A DNA stretch of 64,000 bases from Topomyia yanbarensis (GCF_030247195.1 NC_080672.1:371636166-371700165); one strand, 5' to 3'. Positions 20,215-33,248 are shown, numbered from the stretch's first letter. Notes: generated by a model from the sequence alone, not told the origin. A program made the numbers and translations.

Positions 20215-23170
20215 TTATTTTCAGTAACTGTACATTCTACGAAATTGGATACAAAATTGTTGTAGGGGATGGTGGGTCCGTACTCCCGGATCCCTGCAGT
20301 AGCGACCACTACCCAATTCTCATCACACACAAGGCAACTTCCTCACCACCACCCGTCGACGTCGATGGATTTACAACGAAGCCGACCGGACACTCTTCGA
20401 GGAAACCTTCTCCAACCTATTCGACCCACAAAAACCATACACCCCCGATGAGACCGCTGACATCATTCACCTTGCAGCCAAAACCAGCATACCCAGAACC
20501 AATGGAATTCCCCGCCGAAGATCAGTGCACTGGTGGTGTACAGAAGTCGCCAATACCATTAAAAACCGTCGACGAGCTCTTCGTATCCTCCGGAAAACTC
20601 CATCCGACAACCCACTTTGGACCTCCCGATCCAACCAATTTCGACAACTACGCAACGAAGCCCCCGAAAAGCTATCACTATGGCCAAATCCATCAGCTGG
20701 AACGAATTCCTCGATGGAATTCATCATCCATTCATCTTCTGAAGGAATATGGCGACGTGTGAACGCTCTCAGCGGAAAAAGACGAAATGCCAGCTTTTCG
20801 CTCGACATCGGAGGAGTTGCTAGTCTTGATCACCGTGCAATCTCACGAAGAACTCGGAAGATTCTTTTCTTCCCTCTCTGCAACTGCTTCTCTCCCTCCC
20901 GAGTTCCTGTCCAAAAAAAAAAACACAATAGAAGCTAACACAGTAACATTCTTCCCTGACTCCCGATCTGAACGGAATCAACCCTTCTCCGGCCCGGACT
21001 CACCTGCGCGCTCAGCCAAAGACAGGGTAAAGCCATCGGACTAGACAACATCGGCTACCCTCTACTTAGAAAACTACCACCATCCGGAAAAACAGCCATA
21101 CTTCAATGTTACAATCAAATCTGGAACTGTGATCCCCTCTCTGACCCGTGGCAAATGGCATTAATCATTCCAATTCCAAAAGGACACAAGTAATAACAAC
21201 AGCAAAGGATTTCCGACCCATAAGCCTTCTACATTGCATGTCCAAAACTCTCGAACGCATGGTCAACAGTAGGCTAATCACCATTCTGGAACAACGCCAA
21301 CTACTTGACAACCGACAACACGATTTCGGGAAAAGGAAGAGCACCGGAACTTACCTTGCTTCCCTTGAAGAAATCTTCGAAATGGCTAAGAAGGACGGCC
21401 TCCATACAGACATATGCAATCTCGACATCGACAAAGCATACAACACCGTTTGGCGCGAAGGAATTCTCAGACAGCTCGACCTCTGGGAAATACGAGGCAA
21501 CCTCGGATTCTTTATTCAACGTTTTCTCGAAAATCGCAAATTTCAAGTTAGAATTGGCCGTAGCGAATCGGGCTTATACACCTAGGAAAATGGTGTTCCT
21601 CAGGGATCCTTTCTGGCGGTTACGTTATTCCTGATCAGTATGACTTCCATCTTCGCCACCCTCTCCAAGGGTGTGTTCATATTAGTATATGCTGACGACA
21701 TCGTTGTGGTAGTTCTGGGACGAACCAAAGGAAGAACCCGCATCAAACTCCAAGCTATACTAAAATGGGCCACCTCCGTAGGATTCAAACTATCTACATC
21801 CAAAAGCTTCTACACCCATAACTGTTCCACCTTCGCACCAACGACCGACCGATCCGGATCGCAGATACGCCGATTGCATACAAAAAGGAACCCACCATTC
21901 TTGGAATAACCTTGGACCGAAAAACCACCTTCATCCCGAACTTCCGGAGAATTAAGAGGGAATGTGCCAACCGCAAACGTCTCATCTGTTCTAGACACCC
22001 GAAGTGCAACAGAAACATTACACTCCTAATCAGTGAAGCACTGATCCACAGCCGTATTTACTACGGGATTGAAATAACCGGAGAAAACATCCAAAAGATC
22101 AGACAGATTCTCGCCCCACTCTACCATGGATCCATCCGAACAGCTTCCAAACTTCCACCCAGCACACCTGCCGAAAGTGCCTACGTAGAAGCTGGCGTTT
22201 TACAGTTTCACTGGAAAATTGTCCTCGTAACCCTCCGGCGTACCCTTAGTATTCCCGAACGTACATTCGGAGATGACGATTCCGCAACATTAAAAACAGC
22301 CAAAAAAATTTACTCAAATTTCACAGAAACCGAACTTCCTCCACTTGCCTGATTCCATCGGATTTGGCCTCGCCCCTGGAATACCCGCCCTCCCAACATC
22401 GATACTTACCTGGCCCAGTCCATCCTGGCCGGAGCAGCCCTCGAGATCGCACGGTCAGCATATAACCAACTAATTCGACGACGCTTTTCCAGACATACCC
22501 GCTTCTTCACGGACGGCTCCAAAAAAGACAACGAAGTTGGAGTTGGAGTCAGCAGCAATGAAACCAGCTTAGCTTTGTAGCAGAATGGTCCGTATTCTCC
22601 GCTGAAGCAGCAGCTGAAGATTGCTCTGGCCCTGGCTCAAAAACCAGAAAACTCTCGGAAAAGGCCAATCCCGTCATCCTTTTCTTCAGGCCATTGAGTA
22701 CGAATCAGACCCACTCACCACCCTATGTTGGATCCATGGACATTGTGGCATCCTGGGAAACGTGGAAGCTGACTCCCTGGCAGCCCGGGGTCGGAAATCC
22801 AGTAGGACTCTCACTAAGGAGATACCAGCTGTTGACATCATACGCCACTTCAAAGAAACCCTCAGCAATCATTTCACTTCCCACTGGCGGGCATCCCATG
22901 GCCAGGTCCAGAAGATAAAGGGGATGACCGTCAAGATTGGAAAGAACAAAAAGGACTCTCCCGATTGCGAACTGGACACACCAGAACCTCACACGAACAC
23001 ACATTTTCAAATTTTCCACCACCCATCTGTACTTCGTGTGATTCCCGGAAGACCGTTGAACACATTCTCCTGAATTGTCTGGAACTCCAAAACCTCCGAT
23101 CAAGCCACGACCTTCCTCTCTCCATACGCGACGCCCTCTTAAACGACCCTAAAGGGCGAACACGAAACTA
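20215..23170 (+). pseudogene. I-clade non-LTR retrotransposon ORF2 (endonuclease C-terminus, RT, RNase H)
   Basis: Broken plus-strand frames give the order endonuclease-RT-RNase H. The endonuclease end is at about 20250-20340 (VVGDGGSVLPDP, SDHYPILI). The RT starts near 21200 (FRPISLLHCMSKTLERMVN), continues to DICNLDIDKAYNTVW, and has YADD at 21688-21699. The RNase H domain lies at about 22500-22870 (FFTDGSKKDNEVGVGV, CWIHGHCGILGNVEADSLA). A C-terminal CTSCDSRKTVEHILLNC knuckle follows (about 23017-23070). RNase H plus this knuckle points to the I clade. Frameshifts, several stops and 5' truncation make it inactive. A DD37E mariner is inserted at 23170, and the coding end and 3' UTR resume at 24423. 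Confidence 0.88.
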
Positions 23171-24420
23171 TTGCGACACATTCAACAGGGCATAACTTTT
23201 TTACCATTGGGTAAAAATCAACCAAATTTTGCACACTTTCTCATTGATGTGTATTGTTTACATGCTATCGAACTCGAAGTCGTGTTTTTCGATTCAACGA
23301 AAATGGAGGTGAACCATCGCGAGTCGAGAGAACAAATTCTTTCCAATTTCCTGACCTGTCGCACCGGCAGTTGGGAAAAATGTTGAACATTCACCATTCA
23401 ACCGTCTCCAGAGTATTGAAGCGGTTCCAGGAGTGGTTGACGTTGGACCACGGCAAAGGAGCTGGAAGAAAACCGGGACCGGAGAACAAAAAGACGGAGG
23501 GAAAGGTGAAGCGGATGATTAAAGCAAATTCCAACGTCTGAAGCCGTGATTTGGCTAAAAAGATTGGCATGTCGCAGAGCTACGTCCAGAATTCAAAGAA
23601 GAGAGCTGGACTACATACATACAAGGTACAGAACTTCCCAAACCGCGATGAGCGGCAACAATCGACGGCTAAAACTCGGGCACGGAAGCTCCACGAGAAG
23701 ATGTTGACAAAATATGGCTGCTGTGTGATGGACGACGAAACGTATATAAAAGCCGATTTTAAGCAAATTCCGGGGTTGGAGTTTTTCATCGGCAAAAGCA
23801 AGTTCTATGTGGACGACAAATTTAAGAAGAAGAAAATTCGAAGTTCGCCTCCAAATATCTCATTTAGCAGGCCATCTGCTCTTGCGGACTGAGGAGTGAG
23901 CCTTTCGTGACAAAGGGCACAGTAAATGGCGAGATCTACAAGTCTGAGTGCCTCGAGAAGCGCCTTTTGCCGTTCTTGCAGCAGCACGACGAAGCTCCGC
24001 TATTTTGGCCAGATTTGGCATCATGCCACTATTCTAAAAGTGTCCTGCAGTGGTATGAGGCCAATTCTGTCCATTTTGTTCCAAAGGACATGAATCCGCC
24101 AAACTGTCCGGAGCTGCGTCCGGTGGAGCAGTACTGGGCAATGATGAAGCGGTAACTTCGGAAGAGCAAGAAGACAGTCAAAGACGAGAAGGACATGTTA
24201 AGAAAATGGGAAAAAAAAACTGAGAAACTGGTACCGGATGACACTGCAAAGACTTTGATGGAGGAAATTAAGGGAAAATGCGTTCAATTTTACACTCAAG
24301 ACTCCATCGATTAACTTTTCTTTTGATTTTTGAAGTAAATATATGTATAAAACTACCCTAAAATTTTGATTTGATTTTAAACACTATAAGAAAATTGGCA
24401 TGACATTTTCGGTGTCGCAA
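23171..24420 (+). mobile_element. DD37E Tc1/mariner transposon (ITmD37E type), 1250 bp
   Basis: The ends are TTGCGACAC and GTGTCGCAA, flanked by TA at 23169-23170 and 24421-24422. The interior carries a broken transposase. Removing the element rejoins the I-clade reading across TA, so the insertion is younger than that retroelement. Terminal repeats beyond the first 9-10 bases are weak. Confidence 0.88.
23303..24314 (+). pseudogene. DD37E mariner transposase, frameshifted
   Basis: From the ATG at 23303 (MEVNHRESREQIL) the frame shifts at about 23350-23380 into a helix-turn-helix region (LGKMLNIHHSTVSRVLKRFQ) and a second DNA-binding part (SRDLAKKIGMSQSYVQN). There is an in-frame stop at about 23539 and a frameshift at about 23870-23900. 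Two further stops precede the end at 24312-24314 or close to it. The catalytic acids remain: CVMDDETY, WPDLASCHY and RPVEQYW. Exactly 37 residues lie between the second D and the E, the spacing of the mosquito ITmD37E family. In that family the enzyme cuts and pastes at TA. With these breaks it cannot be active. Confidence 0.88.
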
Positions 24421-24422
24421 TA

Positions 24423-25840
24423 ATTTCGTGTTCATCCTTTATCAATAGATGCGTCGTTTCATACCCAGAAACTTTTTCGAAGAAGTCCCTCCCTGTACCT
24501 TTACGTGGTCCGGGGGTTTTCCACTAAAGCAGTATTACAGTGATTATATCACATATAAATTTTGTGTACGATTACTTTCCTTTTAGTTATGCTACATTGT
24601 CATCAAATGTAGTACTTAACTTGCCGAGCATTATTACCCATTTTACCAAGGTTGAAATAATGTACAAATTGTGTTTAGGTCCAAGTTCTCTCCAGAGGTG
24701 CCCCTGCGAATGATGCGGAATGGACTGGGAGAGTGGAAATGCCAACTCCTGGTTGATAACCTTGTGACAGACAGAGAGAGAGGGCTCTTCTCCCTATCTA
24801 TTAGGTCTGTTCACTACTATGACAGCTTTCATTATGATTGGTTCTCATGATTTAGCCTCCCCTTGTCGGACGTGCCGGCGACTTCGCTGACCGATTAATC
24901 TACTACTGTTTGACCCTTCATACAGTGGTTAATTGAAAGCTCCAGTGAATAATGATTGATCGTATTGGGCGATCAGTCTATTGCATGAACGATGGTTCTG
25001 CTGCAATAGATGGTACTACCATACCATCATCATCAAGTTTTGTTTAGGGGTACTCTGGGCTTAATGATGAGCTTTGGATTAGGGCTCTTTTAAACTTGAA
25101 GTGCCGCAGTGGCAAAGTTTTCCCTAACAAACAAAAAATTGAAGTGTCACATGCCAACACTCCCGAGGATAACACTATACAAGATGATCTTTGTCAGGCC
25201 TTCGTGATCATCCACGTATACCTACGTTCGCGATCTCCGAATCATGATAACAGCCTGATGATAAAGTGAACCGTCTAGCACTTTTAAATTTATGAACGCG
25301 ATCTCAAACGTGAACCTACAAATGCGTCTGTTTGCGCGATTATCTATTGCTCACGTCCTGAAGTATCTATCCTTGGTCCTAGAAGCAATGAAAAATAACG
25401 CTGATATCCACTAGACAAAACGACATGACCAGAATTTCTAGAGATATGGGGATATCTTTTCTAGAATCTAGAATCTGATTCGCACACTGAAAATGAAACA
25501 TCCTATTCACGATCCGTGCGATCATTTAGGAACACACGCAAATATGCCACGCGAAGTCACTTAAGTAGTGGCACATGCGACAAACGCACAGGAACATACA
25601 AACGCTTGAGCCCTTCGCGATCATCTACGCACACCTACGCTCCTGATCTCGCAGTCTACTTGACAACACCACGGTGTTTATACTCCCTGAAGGAGCTAAA
25701 TTGGACTAAACCCGCGAATTTGTGCAATTGGTGCACAAACCAACTTAAAGTTAAGTCTGATGTTTTGCATTTCGGATTCTCCTCGTCAGTACCTAACAGC
25801 TGACTGGGCCGCTAGGTAGACCATAAATCAAAAAAAAAAT
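24423..25840 (+). mobile_element. I-clade element: last codons and 3' UTR
   Basis: After the mariner, the ORF2 frame continues for a few codons to a stop near 24446. A long 3' UTR follows, ending GCTAGGTAGACCATAAATCA with an A run (about 25829-25839). The UTR matches 19094-19660 at both ends. It also contains about 800 extra bases, including units of the CGCGATC repeat (about 25200-25680: GAACGCGATCTCAAACGTGA, CCCTTCGCGATCATCTACGC) shared with elements at 33.4, 46.2 and 54.1 kb. Coding potential none. Confidence 0.65.
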
Positions 25841-26374
25841 GACTCGCAACTTATATGAACGTTCGAACGACTGGTCGAGACTGATATCCCGGTAGTACAG
25901 AAGTTCTGTTTTTTACTGATGAGGATAAAAGTGAACCGCTTCCACTTCTCTATACTTTGACATCAATATTTTAGAGAACTGTACGGGGATATTGGTTCTT
26001 ACGTTGTTGTATCCGATATCGTATTGCATGCGGTAAACAGAATTGATTACTAGCTTTGCTAATAGCTGTAGCGGATCGGTTTATAGATTGGAATGGAGGT
26101 AACGAGTACATGACGAAAATCGATGTGTGACGCCAAATTCTGCACGCGAAAGCTGGCTCAGTCGGGCATGACCGTGAGGCGATCGAGGTTCGAGGAGTTT
26201 AACCCGTGGGGGGAGGGGGAAGGTGGTGATGAAGGATTATTTGGGAGTCGAGGTCGGATATCATTATTGTGCATAGGACATCGCGATCCGATGTCGTTCC
26301 GAAGAGGATATTCTTTTCAGAAGGGGATATTGGGGGCTTGGGCGGCTTTTGAGTCAGGTTTTGGGGGGCAATTA
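25841..26374. other. No gene recognised
   Basis: A G-rich stretch (26150-26370) with one 89-codon frame (26123-26392) that shows no domain. The remainder is AT-rich. Confidence 0.3.
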
Positions 26375-26714
26375 GGGATGATCCATAAATGACGTAGCAT
26401 TTTTTGAGTGATTTTTAACACCCCCCTCCCCTATCGTAGCATTTCGTCACAAAATTCCATATACCCCCCTGATAATTACGTAGCTTGATGGTAACCCTCA
26501 CCCCCTCGTTGTCCCCGTAAAAAATTTAAAAAAAATCAGAAACGACGTTAGATGAAACGGGTAAGATTGTCGTGACTTCAGGTCAACCCCTATTCCCCTT
26601 TAAAAAAGCTACGTAGCATGACATGACCCCCTACCCCCCTGTCGTCACACATCATCACAAAATACAAAACTCCCCCCTCCCCCATATAATGCTACGTCAT
26701 TTATGGATGGTCCC
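26375..26714. mobile_element. PIF/Harbinger-like MITE, 340 bp
   Basis: The left end GGGATGATCCATAAATGACG is complemented at the right by CGTCATTTATGGATGGTCCC. TTA duplications lie at 26372-26374 and 26715-26717. The interior is C-rich with GCTACGTAGCATGACATGAC. It matches 18660-18948 in inverted order and is about 50 bases longer in the middle. Confidence 0.8.
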
Positions 26715-26854
26715 TTAGCGATTTGTTTTGCCTAGGTAAGCGTGATTTTTTTAGAGTTATGATACCGAGGAAAGGTTGTAGACTGCATTTCCGAATTTTC
26801 CCCGGAGATTTCTTGGGCGCCGAAGGAAATATGTTTGGGGAAAGAATTCTTATG

Positions 26855-27080
26855 AAGATTAGTTATGAAATTTGCGTTTCGACTTCATCTCATCAGAATC
26901 CGACACTAACTTAGTTAAGGGACTAAGCTAGTGCCGGATTGACGCTAGTTCCAAAAGTCTGATATGCCGAAGTCGTAACGTAAATTCCATAACTAATTTA
27001 GTTATAGGCTTTGTACTCATCGCGCGCAAAGATGTTTTTAAACAATTTCTTCTTAATGGAGAAGAAATTGTTTTTACCAA
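26855..27080. repeat. Dispersed GCTAGCGCCGGATTGA-family repeat with hairpin
   Basis: TTAGTTATGAAATTTGCGTT, CATCAGAATCCGACACTAAC and CTAGTGCCGGATTGACGCTAG follow the same order as at 7131-7250. The far end has CTAATTTAGTTATAGGCTTTG in inverted orientation, so the copy has inverted ends. A near-perfect hairpin, AACAATTTCTTC with GAAGAAATTGTT, follows at about 27039-27072. Confidence 0.6.
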
Positions 27081-27289
27081 AATTGTTCTTTTGAAGAAGT
27101 CCCCGCATTTGGACATTTCGTGCAGAATTAGAATACATTCGCTCAAATGGCAGGTTCCCCGTATGTAGTCGACGATTCGTGCTTTGCCGCGTTTTCTCAT
27201 CATTTCCTTGATCGGAAGGAACGGAGAAGAAGGAGGGAAGAAGAAGAATTAGAAGGATGGGAAAAATAACTACATAAAAACAGCTGGTA

Positions 27290-29215
27290 AGTTAAACTCA
27301 CAATTAGTTCAAATCGCCTGCGAGAAAGCCCAAAGCTCCTTACCATATTGGATAAGGAACTTTATTAAGTCACTGAGTTTCAGTCGTCCAAACAAGGTGT
27401 CGTCTTTGTGAGACGACCAAGAACTCAAAATCACGAATGCGCTGGGAAGTTTCATATCAGATGACAGGAGGTTCCGTTGCCATGAGATAATTGAGTTTGA
27501 TGTAACTGGTTAATGCCCTGGTCAACATGCCGCACTGATGATTTTCGATTTGAGGCCCCAGTTCTTTCCAAAAGTTCGTCAACACTACCCGAAAACCATG
27601 CACGCTTTCTTGACTCTGAATTCAATGTGAGCAGACCAGTTCAATTTGGAATCCAATGTAACTCTGAATTGAATGTGATCAGACCAGTTCAATTTGGAAT
27701 CCAATGTAACTCCAACGTATTTGACTTGATTTGCCACAGTAGCTCAGAATCAAGGAACTACCAGGGCAAATTTGTTATTCGTTTCTTCGTGATTAGCACC
27801 ATTGAAGTTTCGTTTGGATTAACTGACAATTTAACTTGTCAACACCACTGTTCGGCAGCTCCTAATACTTGCCACATTAAACCAAAGATTATTACGATGC
27901 AAAATCCAGCAATAGGTATTTGGTAATCGTCAGCAGGTTGGAAATCCAAGCTCATTGAGTTACTTCAACAAGCCGTCGGCAACCAGGTTCCATAGTAAAG
28001 GTGACAGAATGCCACCCTGAAAACAACCGCAGATACTCAACTTCCGTATCTTTGCCAGTTTCAGTGACGAGCAAAGAATGCGGTTACTAAGCATTGCGTC
28101 TATCCAACCCGAGATACATGCAGATACCCCATGACCGCGTGTCGCTTCCAGAATAGACTGGAAGGACACATTGTCAAAAGCATCTTCAAGATCTAGGAAT
28201 ACACCCAAGCTATATTGTTTGAGCGAGAAGGCTTTCTGAATGTTATAAACAACATCGTGAAGCAGAGTGATCGTGGATTTCCACACTGATGTGCATGTTT
28301 CATTTTGAGCAGTGGATATTCAACTAAGCTAACGTTGCTGATGAGACGAGCGATTATCCGTTCCAGAGATTTTAGAATAATAAGCTTGAACGCCCCGCTT
28401 TGGGAAAAAATCCAAGTTATTTCTCGTCAAAATTTCGAGATACACCCAAAATTTTGACGAGAAAAAATTCGTAACGTAATAGGGGAGGGAGGGGGGAGGG
28501 GAAGCAAATTTGTGACAATTTGTTACATGCGGATAGGGGGGAGTAAATTTTGAGTAAATTTTGCGTTACGTAATTTATGAATGGTCCTCAAGGGGTCTCC
28601 TAGTCGATTTAACAGTACGAAGTGGACAAACTTCTACATAGGATGCTACCATGAATGAGTTTGTCGTATCCACGACGTCATCCAAATCGTCCAGTTGACT
28701 AATTGTTGGATAATATCTATTAAATTGATTCGCCAAGTTTTCCAATAAGAGGTCCCAGTTTGTATATTTATGATTGCGAATGTAACAAGATAATAAAAAA
28801 AAATTATTTATGATAGAGACGGTTCAGTTTCATTTGAAACCTACTAATTTACCAGCTCATGCGAAACTCTTTCAGAGCAAAGCGTTACGTCTAACACCTT
28901 CTCTCTCTCGCAGATCCTCTCAGATTGATGTTTGAGCTGCCCCAAAAGATGTGACGAGTATTTACATCACAGCCGCTAATATGCGGAAGCCATTTCTGCT
29001 ACAATATGATACAACGCTTTTGAAATTCCCTGGGCTTCGGTGATGAGCCTGATGGGCGCGTACTCTTGCTTGGTCGATAAGAGTGGCAAATCCGAGCGCG
29101 TGCTAGTTCATTGATCTCTGAATCTCATGACTATAGTCGGACGGCTGATATAGATGTCTCTACTTTCAAATGGCGAAACATACTGGTTCGGTTGTTCGAG
29201 GACTCATTTGATCTT
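27290..29215 (-). pseudogene. LOA/R1-like non-LTR retrotransposon ORF2 relic, MITE-interrupted
   Basis: On the minus strand the endonuclease end is at about 29000-28800 (GCDVNTRHIFWGSSNINLRG). A linker follows at about 28750-28600 (FNRYYPTISQLDDLDDVVDT). After a MITE (28471-28587) comes the RT (28286-27960: SLGVFLDLEDAFDNVSFQSI, then GCFQGGILSPLLWNLVADGL). Further palm and thumb relics follow (about 27760-27600: YVGVTLDSKLNW). The GCPQGG-LSPLLWNL signature is typical of the R1/LOA group. Stops, frameshifts and the insertion make it dead. A 48-base tandem duplication lies inside it (about 27613-27712). Confidence 0.82.
28471..28587. mobile_element. Truncated PIF/Harbinger-like MITE inside the LOA relic
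   Basis: The right end GCGTTACGTAATTTATGAAT then GGTCC matches the element at 12212-12469. The left end begins part-way in (TAACGTAATAGGGG), so its terminal bases are missing. Next to it is an inverted repeat at 28419-28436 with 28448-28466. Confidence 0.6.
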
Positions 29216-30219
29216 GAGCATAGTAATCGAGTCATTCGATTCGGATCAATGGACTGTCATCTATAAGAGATGATCAGACTAAAGGTGGGTGTTTTTATCT
29301 CTTATCTCTGTCGCTCTGGCTCGTGAAGATGGCGAGTAACACTCATCTATAACGAATCGGATTCGCTGTTTTCAGAAACAGAGATGACAATCTCTTATGG
29401 ATGGAACCTTCTCTTAAACATACTGTTCAGCCACTAGGTAATGCTCAACTAGATCAACTTAATAAACTGAAACACGTAGTTTTTGAAGAAATCCAATCCA
29501 CGTGAACCACATCACCAAACATCCATCTTTATCCCTCTCGCAAGTTGATGGGATTGACGGTATTGTAAACATCATCAAGCCACAATATATTCAATAAAGT
29601 TATCTAAATATAAGGACCTTCACTCTTTTTAGTTTCTATTTGCACCAAGTTCTACTACTAGAGATTAATTAGTTCTCATGTTAATAATCCACCAATCATT
29701 ATGACTACTCAGGATTTGATTTATATAAGAAGCCCGCTTCAAGATGTTGATTACAATACTCCTCGATAGTGGTGTATCGAGGAGGCCGAGAGGGTTAATA
29801 TGAGCCTTTTTTCTATTCTATACCTTTCCTCTATTTACACGCTCTTAACCAACAATCCACCAGTAACAAATAGATAATTGAGAAAGGATGTGCTATGTGC
29901 GGTGGTTGGCTATTCAAGTATTAGTAGAGTTTGAAGTACTAATGTATGTCTGTCATGTGATGATCATAACTTCAGCTGTATCTTGTACCTATCTAATCTA
30001 TTACGTCTCTCATATATTGTCTTTTATTTCTTCTTTTCGAGTCCTATACTGCCATTCTACACCCGCCTTCAGCTTACCAACGCGATCTCAAGCGTCAACC
30101 TACAAACTCCCGCGCTCGCGCGATCATGAATGGGGATCGTCCGGAAGTCTATCCTCGGTACCAACAGTCTGGTTCATGTTAATTAATAATAAAAAAACCT
30201 GTTTTAATCCACCTAGCGG
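29216..30219. other. No gene recognised
   Basis: AT-rich DNA. A fragment of the CGCGATC repeat is visible at about 30078-30160 (CAACGCGATCTCAAGCGTCA, CGATCATGAATGGGGATCGT). No supported coding frame. Confidence 0.35.
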
Positions 30220-33217
30220 TGCAATTGTGCCTTTCTCAATCATGAACACGTGAATGTTTGCGTTGTTTATATTCATTAAAAGCTTTCAAACGAATATATT
30301 ACATTTTATTATTATACATGACATGACAAATATACAAGAAAAATCACTATTCGAGTTCTAAAATTTTGTAAAAGAAAAAAACAGCTACATTAATATTAAA
30401 TTGAAAAAAGGTGCGAAATCGGCAGTCCCAAAAAGTCGATTTTCATAAAAAAAATTTTTTCGAGACAACATAAAATCTCGACGTTTCATGCATTTTAAAG
30501 ATGTTTGGCATCAAAAACGAATTTGATTTCTGAAATTTCATGGGGTCCCCCCTTTGAAAAAAAAAAATTAGTTCCGGCTTATATGGGAATTTCATATGTG
30601 ACCGCATGGATTAGTCTATATTTCCAGACGCATCCAAGCGATCCGTACGAAATTTTATAGACATCTGTGGGGATACTATAGCTATCATTTGGGACAGTGT
30701 TTGTGAAAATCGGCCCAACCATTTCCGGGAAACTGATGTGAGTACGTCAATTTTGAAAGATGGCCGCTTTTCCCGGGCACTTCCGGAACCGTCTATGGTG
30801 GTCAATGTAGTCAACGAAAGTTTGGTTGGCCGTCGGTGACCTAGAACAGCAAATTTAAGTTGTTTGAGAGACATTTTAGCGAAATTTTTACCTTTTTTGC
30901 TTTCATCGGAGTATCGGTTTGAATCGCAATTTGCTATGTTATCGCATGCCACAACCTGTAACTCCGGAACCGGAAGTCAGATCGGGATGAAATTAAATAA
31001 CCATTTACGAAGGCGCAACACCTTTCATTTGAGACTAAGTTTGGTTGAATCGGTCTAGCCATCTCCGAGAAACCGATGTGACTGTTATTCTGAATTTGGA
31101 TACTTCCGCCGGGGCTTCCAGAACCGATGATGGTGGCCAATGTGGCCAAAAAGACTTTGAATGGATGTTAGTGACCTAATACTACAAATCGAAGCAGTTG
31201 TGGTCATATTTTGGAAAAATTTTCACCTTTATACATTCATTGCAGAATTTATTAAAATCGACATTTTCTGCGTGATCGTGCTCACCACCCTGTAATTCCG
31301 GAACCGGAAGTCGGATCCATCAGAAATTCAATAGCAGCCTATGGAAACGTTGTATCTTTCATTTGAGACTAAGTTTGTCAAAATCGGTTCAGCCATCTCT
31401 GAGAAAAATGAGTGACATTTTTTGTCACATACACACACATATACGCACATACACACACATACATACATACACACATACATACACACGCTCAGACATTTGC
31501 CGAACTCGACGAACTGAATCGAATGGTATATACCACTCGGCCCTCCGGGCCTCCGTTAAAAAGTCGGTTTTCAGAGCAATTGCAATACCTTTCTATTGAG
31601 AAAGGCAAAAATTTTACCTTTTTACATTCATCGCAGAACTCGTTAGAATCGAGATTTGCTGCGTGATCGTACGTATCACCCTGTAATTCAGGAACCAAAA
31701 CTCGGATCCACACAAAATTCAACAGCAGCTGATGGACCTTCCATTTATAATCAAGTTTGACAAAATCGGTTCAGAAAATTCCGAGAAACCGATGTGGACA
31801 AATCAACAAATTTTGTTTTGTAACCATACTCTTCAACTCGTAATCCGGAACAAGATGTCGGTTGAAAATGAAATTCAATAGCAACCTATGAGAATAGTAT
31901 ACCTTTCATTTGAATCTTAGTTTCTAAAAATCGGTTCAACCATCTCCGAGAAACCGATGTGGACATTTTGTTAACAAATCCGCACATACACACATACATA
32001 CATACATACATACATACATACATACATACATACATACATACATACATACATACATACATACATACATGCACACATACATACGCACATACAAACACACATA
32101 CATACACACAGATATTTTGCGATCTCGGCGAAATGAATCGAATGTTATATGAGACTCGGCCCTCCGGGCTTCGGTTAGGAAGTCGGTTTTTGGAGCAATT
32201 GCATAACCTTTCTATATGCGAAAGGCAAAAGAATAGTATTTAATTACCTTAATCAGCATGAGTTCAATGTTATCTTCATGTGATTATATTTTGAAATGTT
32301 GGTGGAATGGGTTTAAAAGTGGAGGGAATGGGGGGTTAGTAGAGTGGGAGTGGAGGATGCGTCAGAAATCCTTCATCTTATTTTGGTATACGGGGTGGAT
32401 GAAGGAGATGTAAGGGAAAGGCGGGGGGGGGGGGGGGCGGAGGGGCTCTGATGCAATACTCAGCTGCATATTTTGCCTTCCATTTGAGACTTGGTTTGAG
32501 CAAATCGGTTCAGTCATCACCGAAGAACCGATGTGACTTTAATTGTGGAATATGCCCGGAATTCCGGACTTCCGGAATCGTCGATAGTGGACAATATATT
32601 CAAAGAATGTTTGATTGGCAATCAGTGATCTAGATCTACGATTAGAAGTAATTTGGTGACCATTTCAATAGTTTTTCGCCTCTGAGGTATTACGATTGTA
32701 CCGATTTATATGGTAAATTCCAGTGTATCCTTACTAACACCCCTGTAACTCCGGAAGCAAGAGTCAGAACCGAATGAAATTCAGCAGCAGTCAATGGCAT
32801 TACTGTATCTTTCATTTGAAATTAAGTTCGTAAAAATCGGTAGAGAATTCGTTGTGGAATGGGTGTGATATTAGCTTAGGAACTTGGCGGGTTCCCCGGG
32901 GGCGTCATGAACCGTCATAGGTGGCCAATGTGGTCAAAGCTGCTTTGATTGATCATCCAGACCCGCAAGCTAGAGTAATGTTACATCAATTTTAATATGT
33001 TTTACATCATTTGAACATCATGGTGGTTCCAGTTTATATGGGAATTTGCTGTGTGACCGCACTCTTCAACCCGTAACTCCGGAACCGGAAGTCGGATCAA
33101 CTAAAAATTCAATAGCAGCTTATGAGAGCGTTATACCTTTCAGATGAAACTAAGTTTGCGAAAATCGGTTCAGCCATCTCTGAGAAAATTGTGTGAGTTT
33201 AAATGACACACACACAT

Positions 33218-33248
<31 letters not shown>

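Noticed and set aside
20467..20808. Minus-strand 113-codon frame
   Set aside because: Shadow of the I-clade ORF2 coding on the plus strand.
19094..25840. LTR retrotransposon with 19.1-19.7 and 24.4-25.8 kb as its two LTRs
   Set aside because: The intervening DNA is an I-clade LINE whose ORF2 reads straight into the downstream repeat, there are no TG...CA ends or primer-binding site, and the copies differ by ~800 bp. The 3' UTR explanation fits better.
27513..27926. Plus-strand 137-codon frame
   Set aside because: It is the opposite strand of the LOA RT relic, and its internal repetition comes from the 48-bp tandem duplication.
31886..32107. Frame reading repeated M-Y-V-C and its plus-strand H-T-Y-I partner
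   Set aside because: This is translation of the (CATA)n microsatellite, with no independent evidence for coding.
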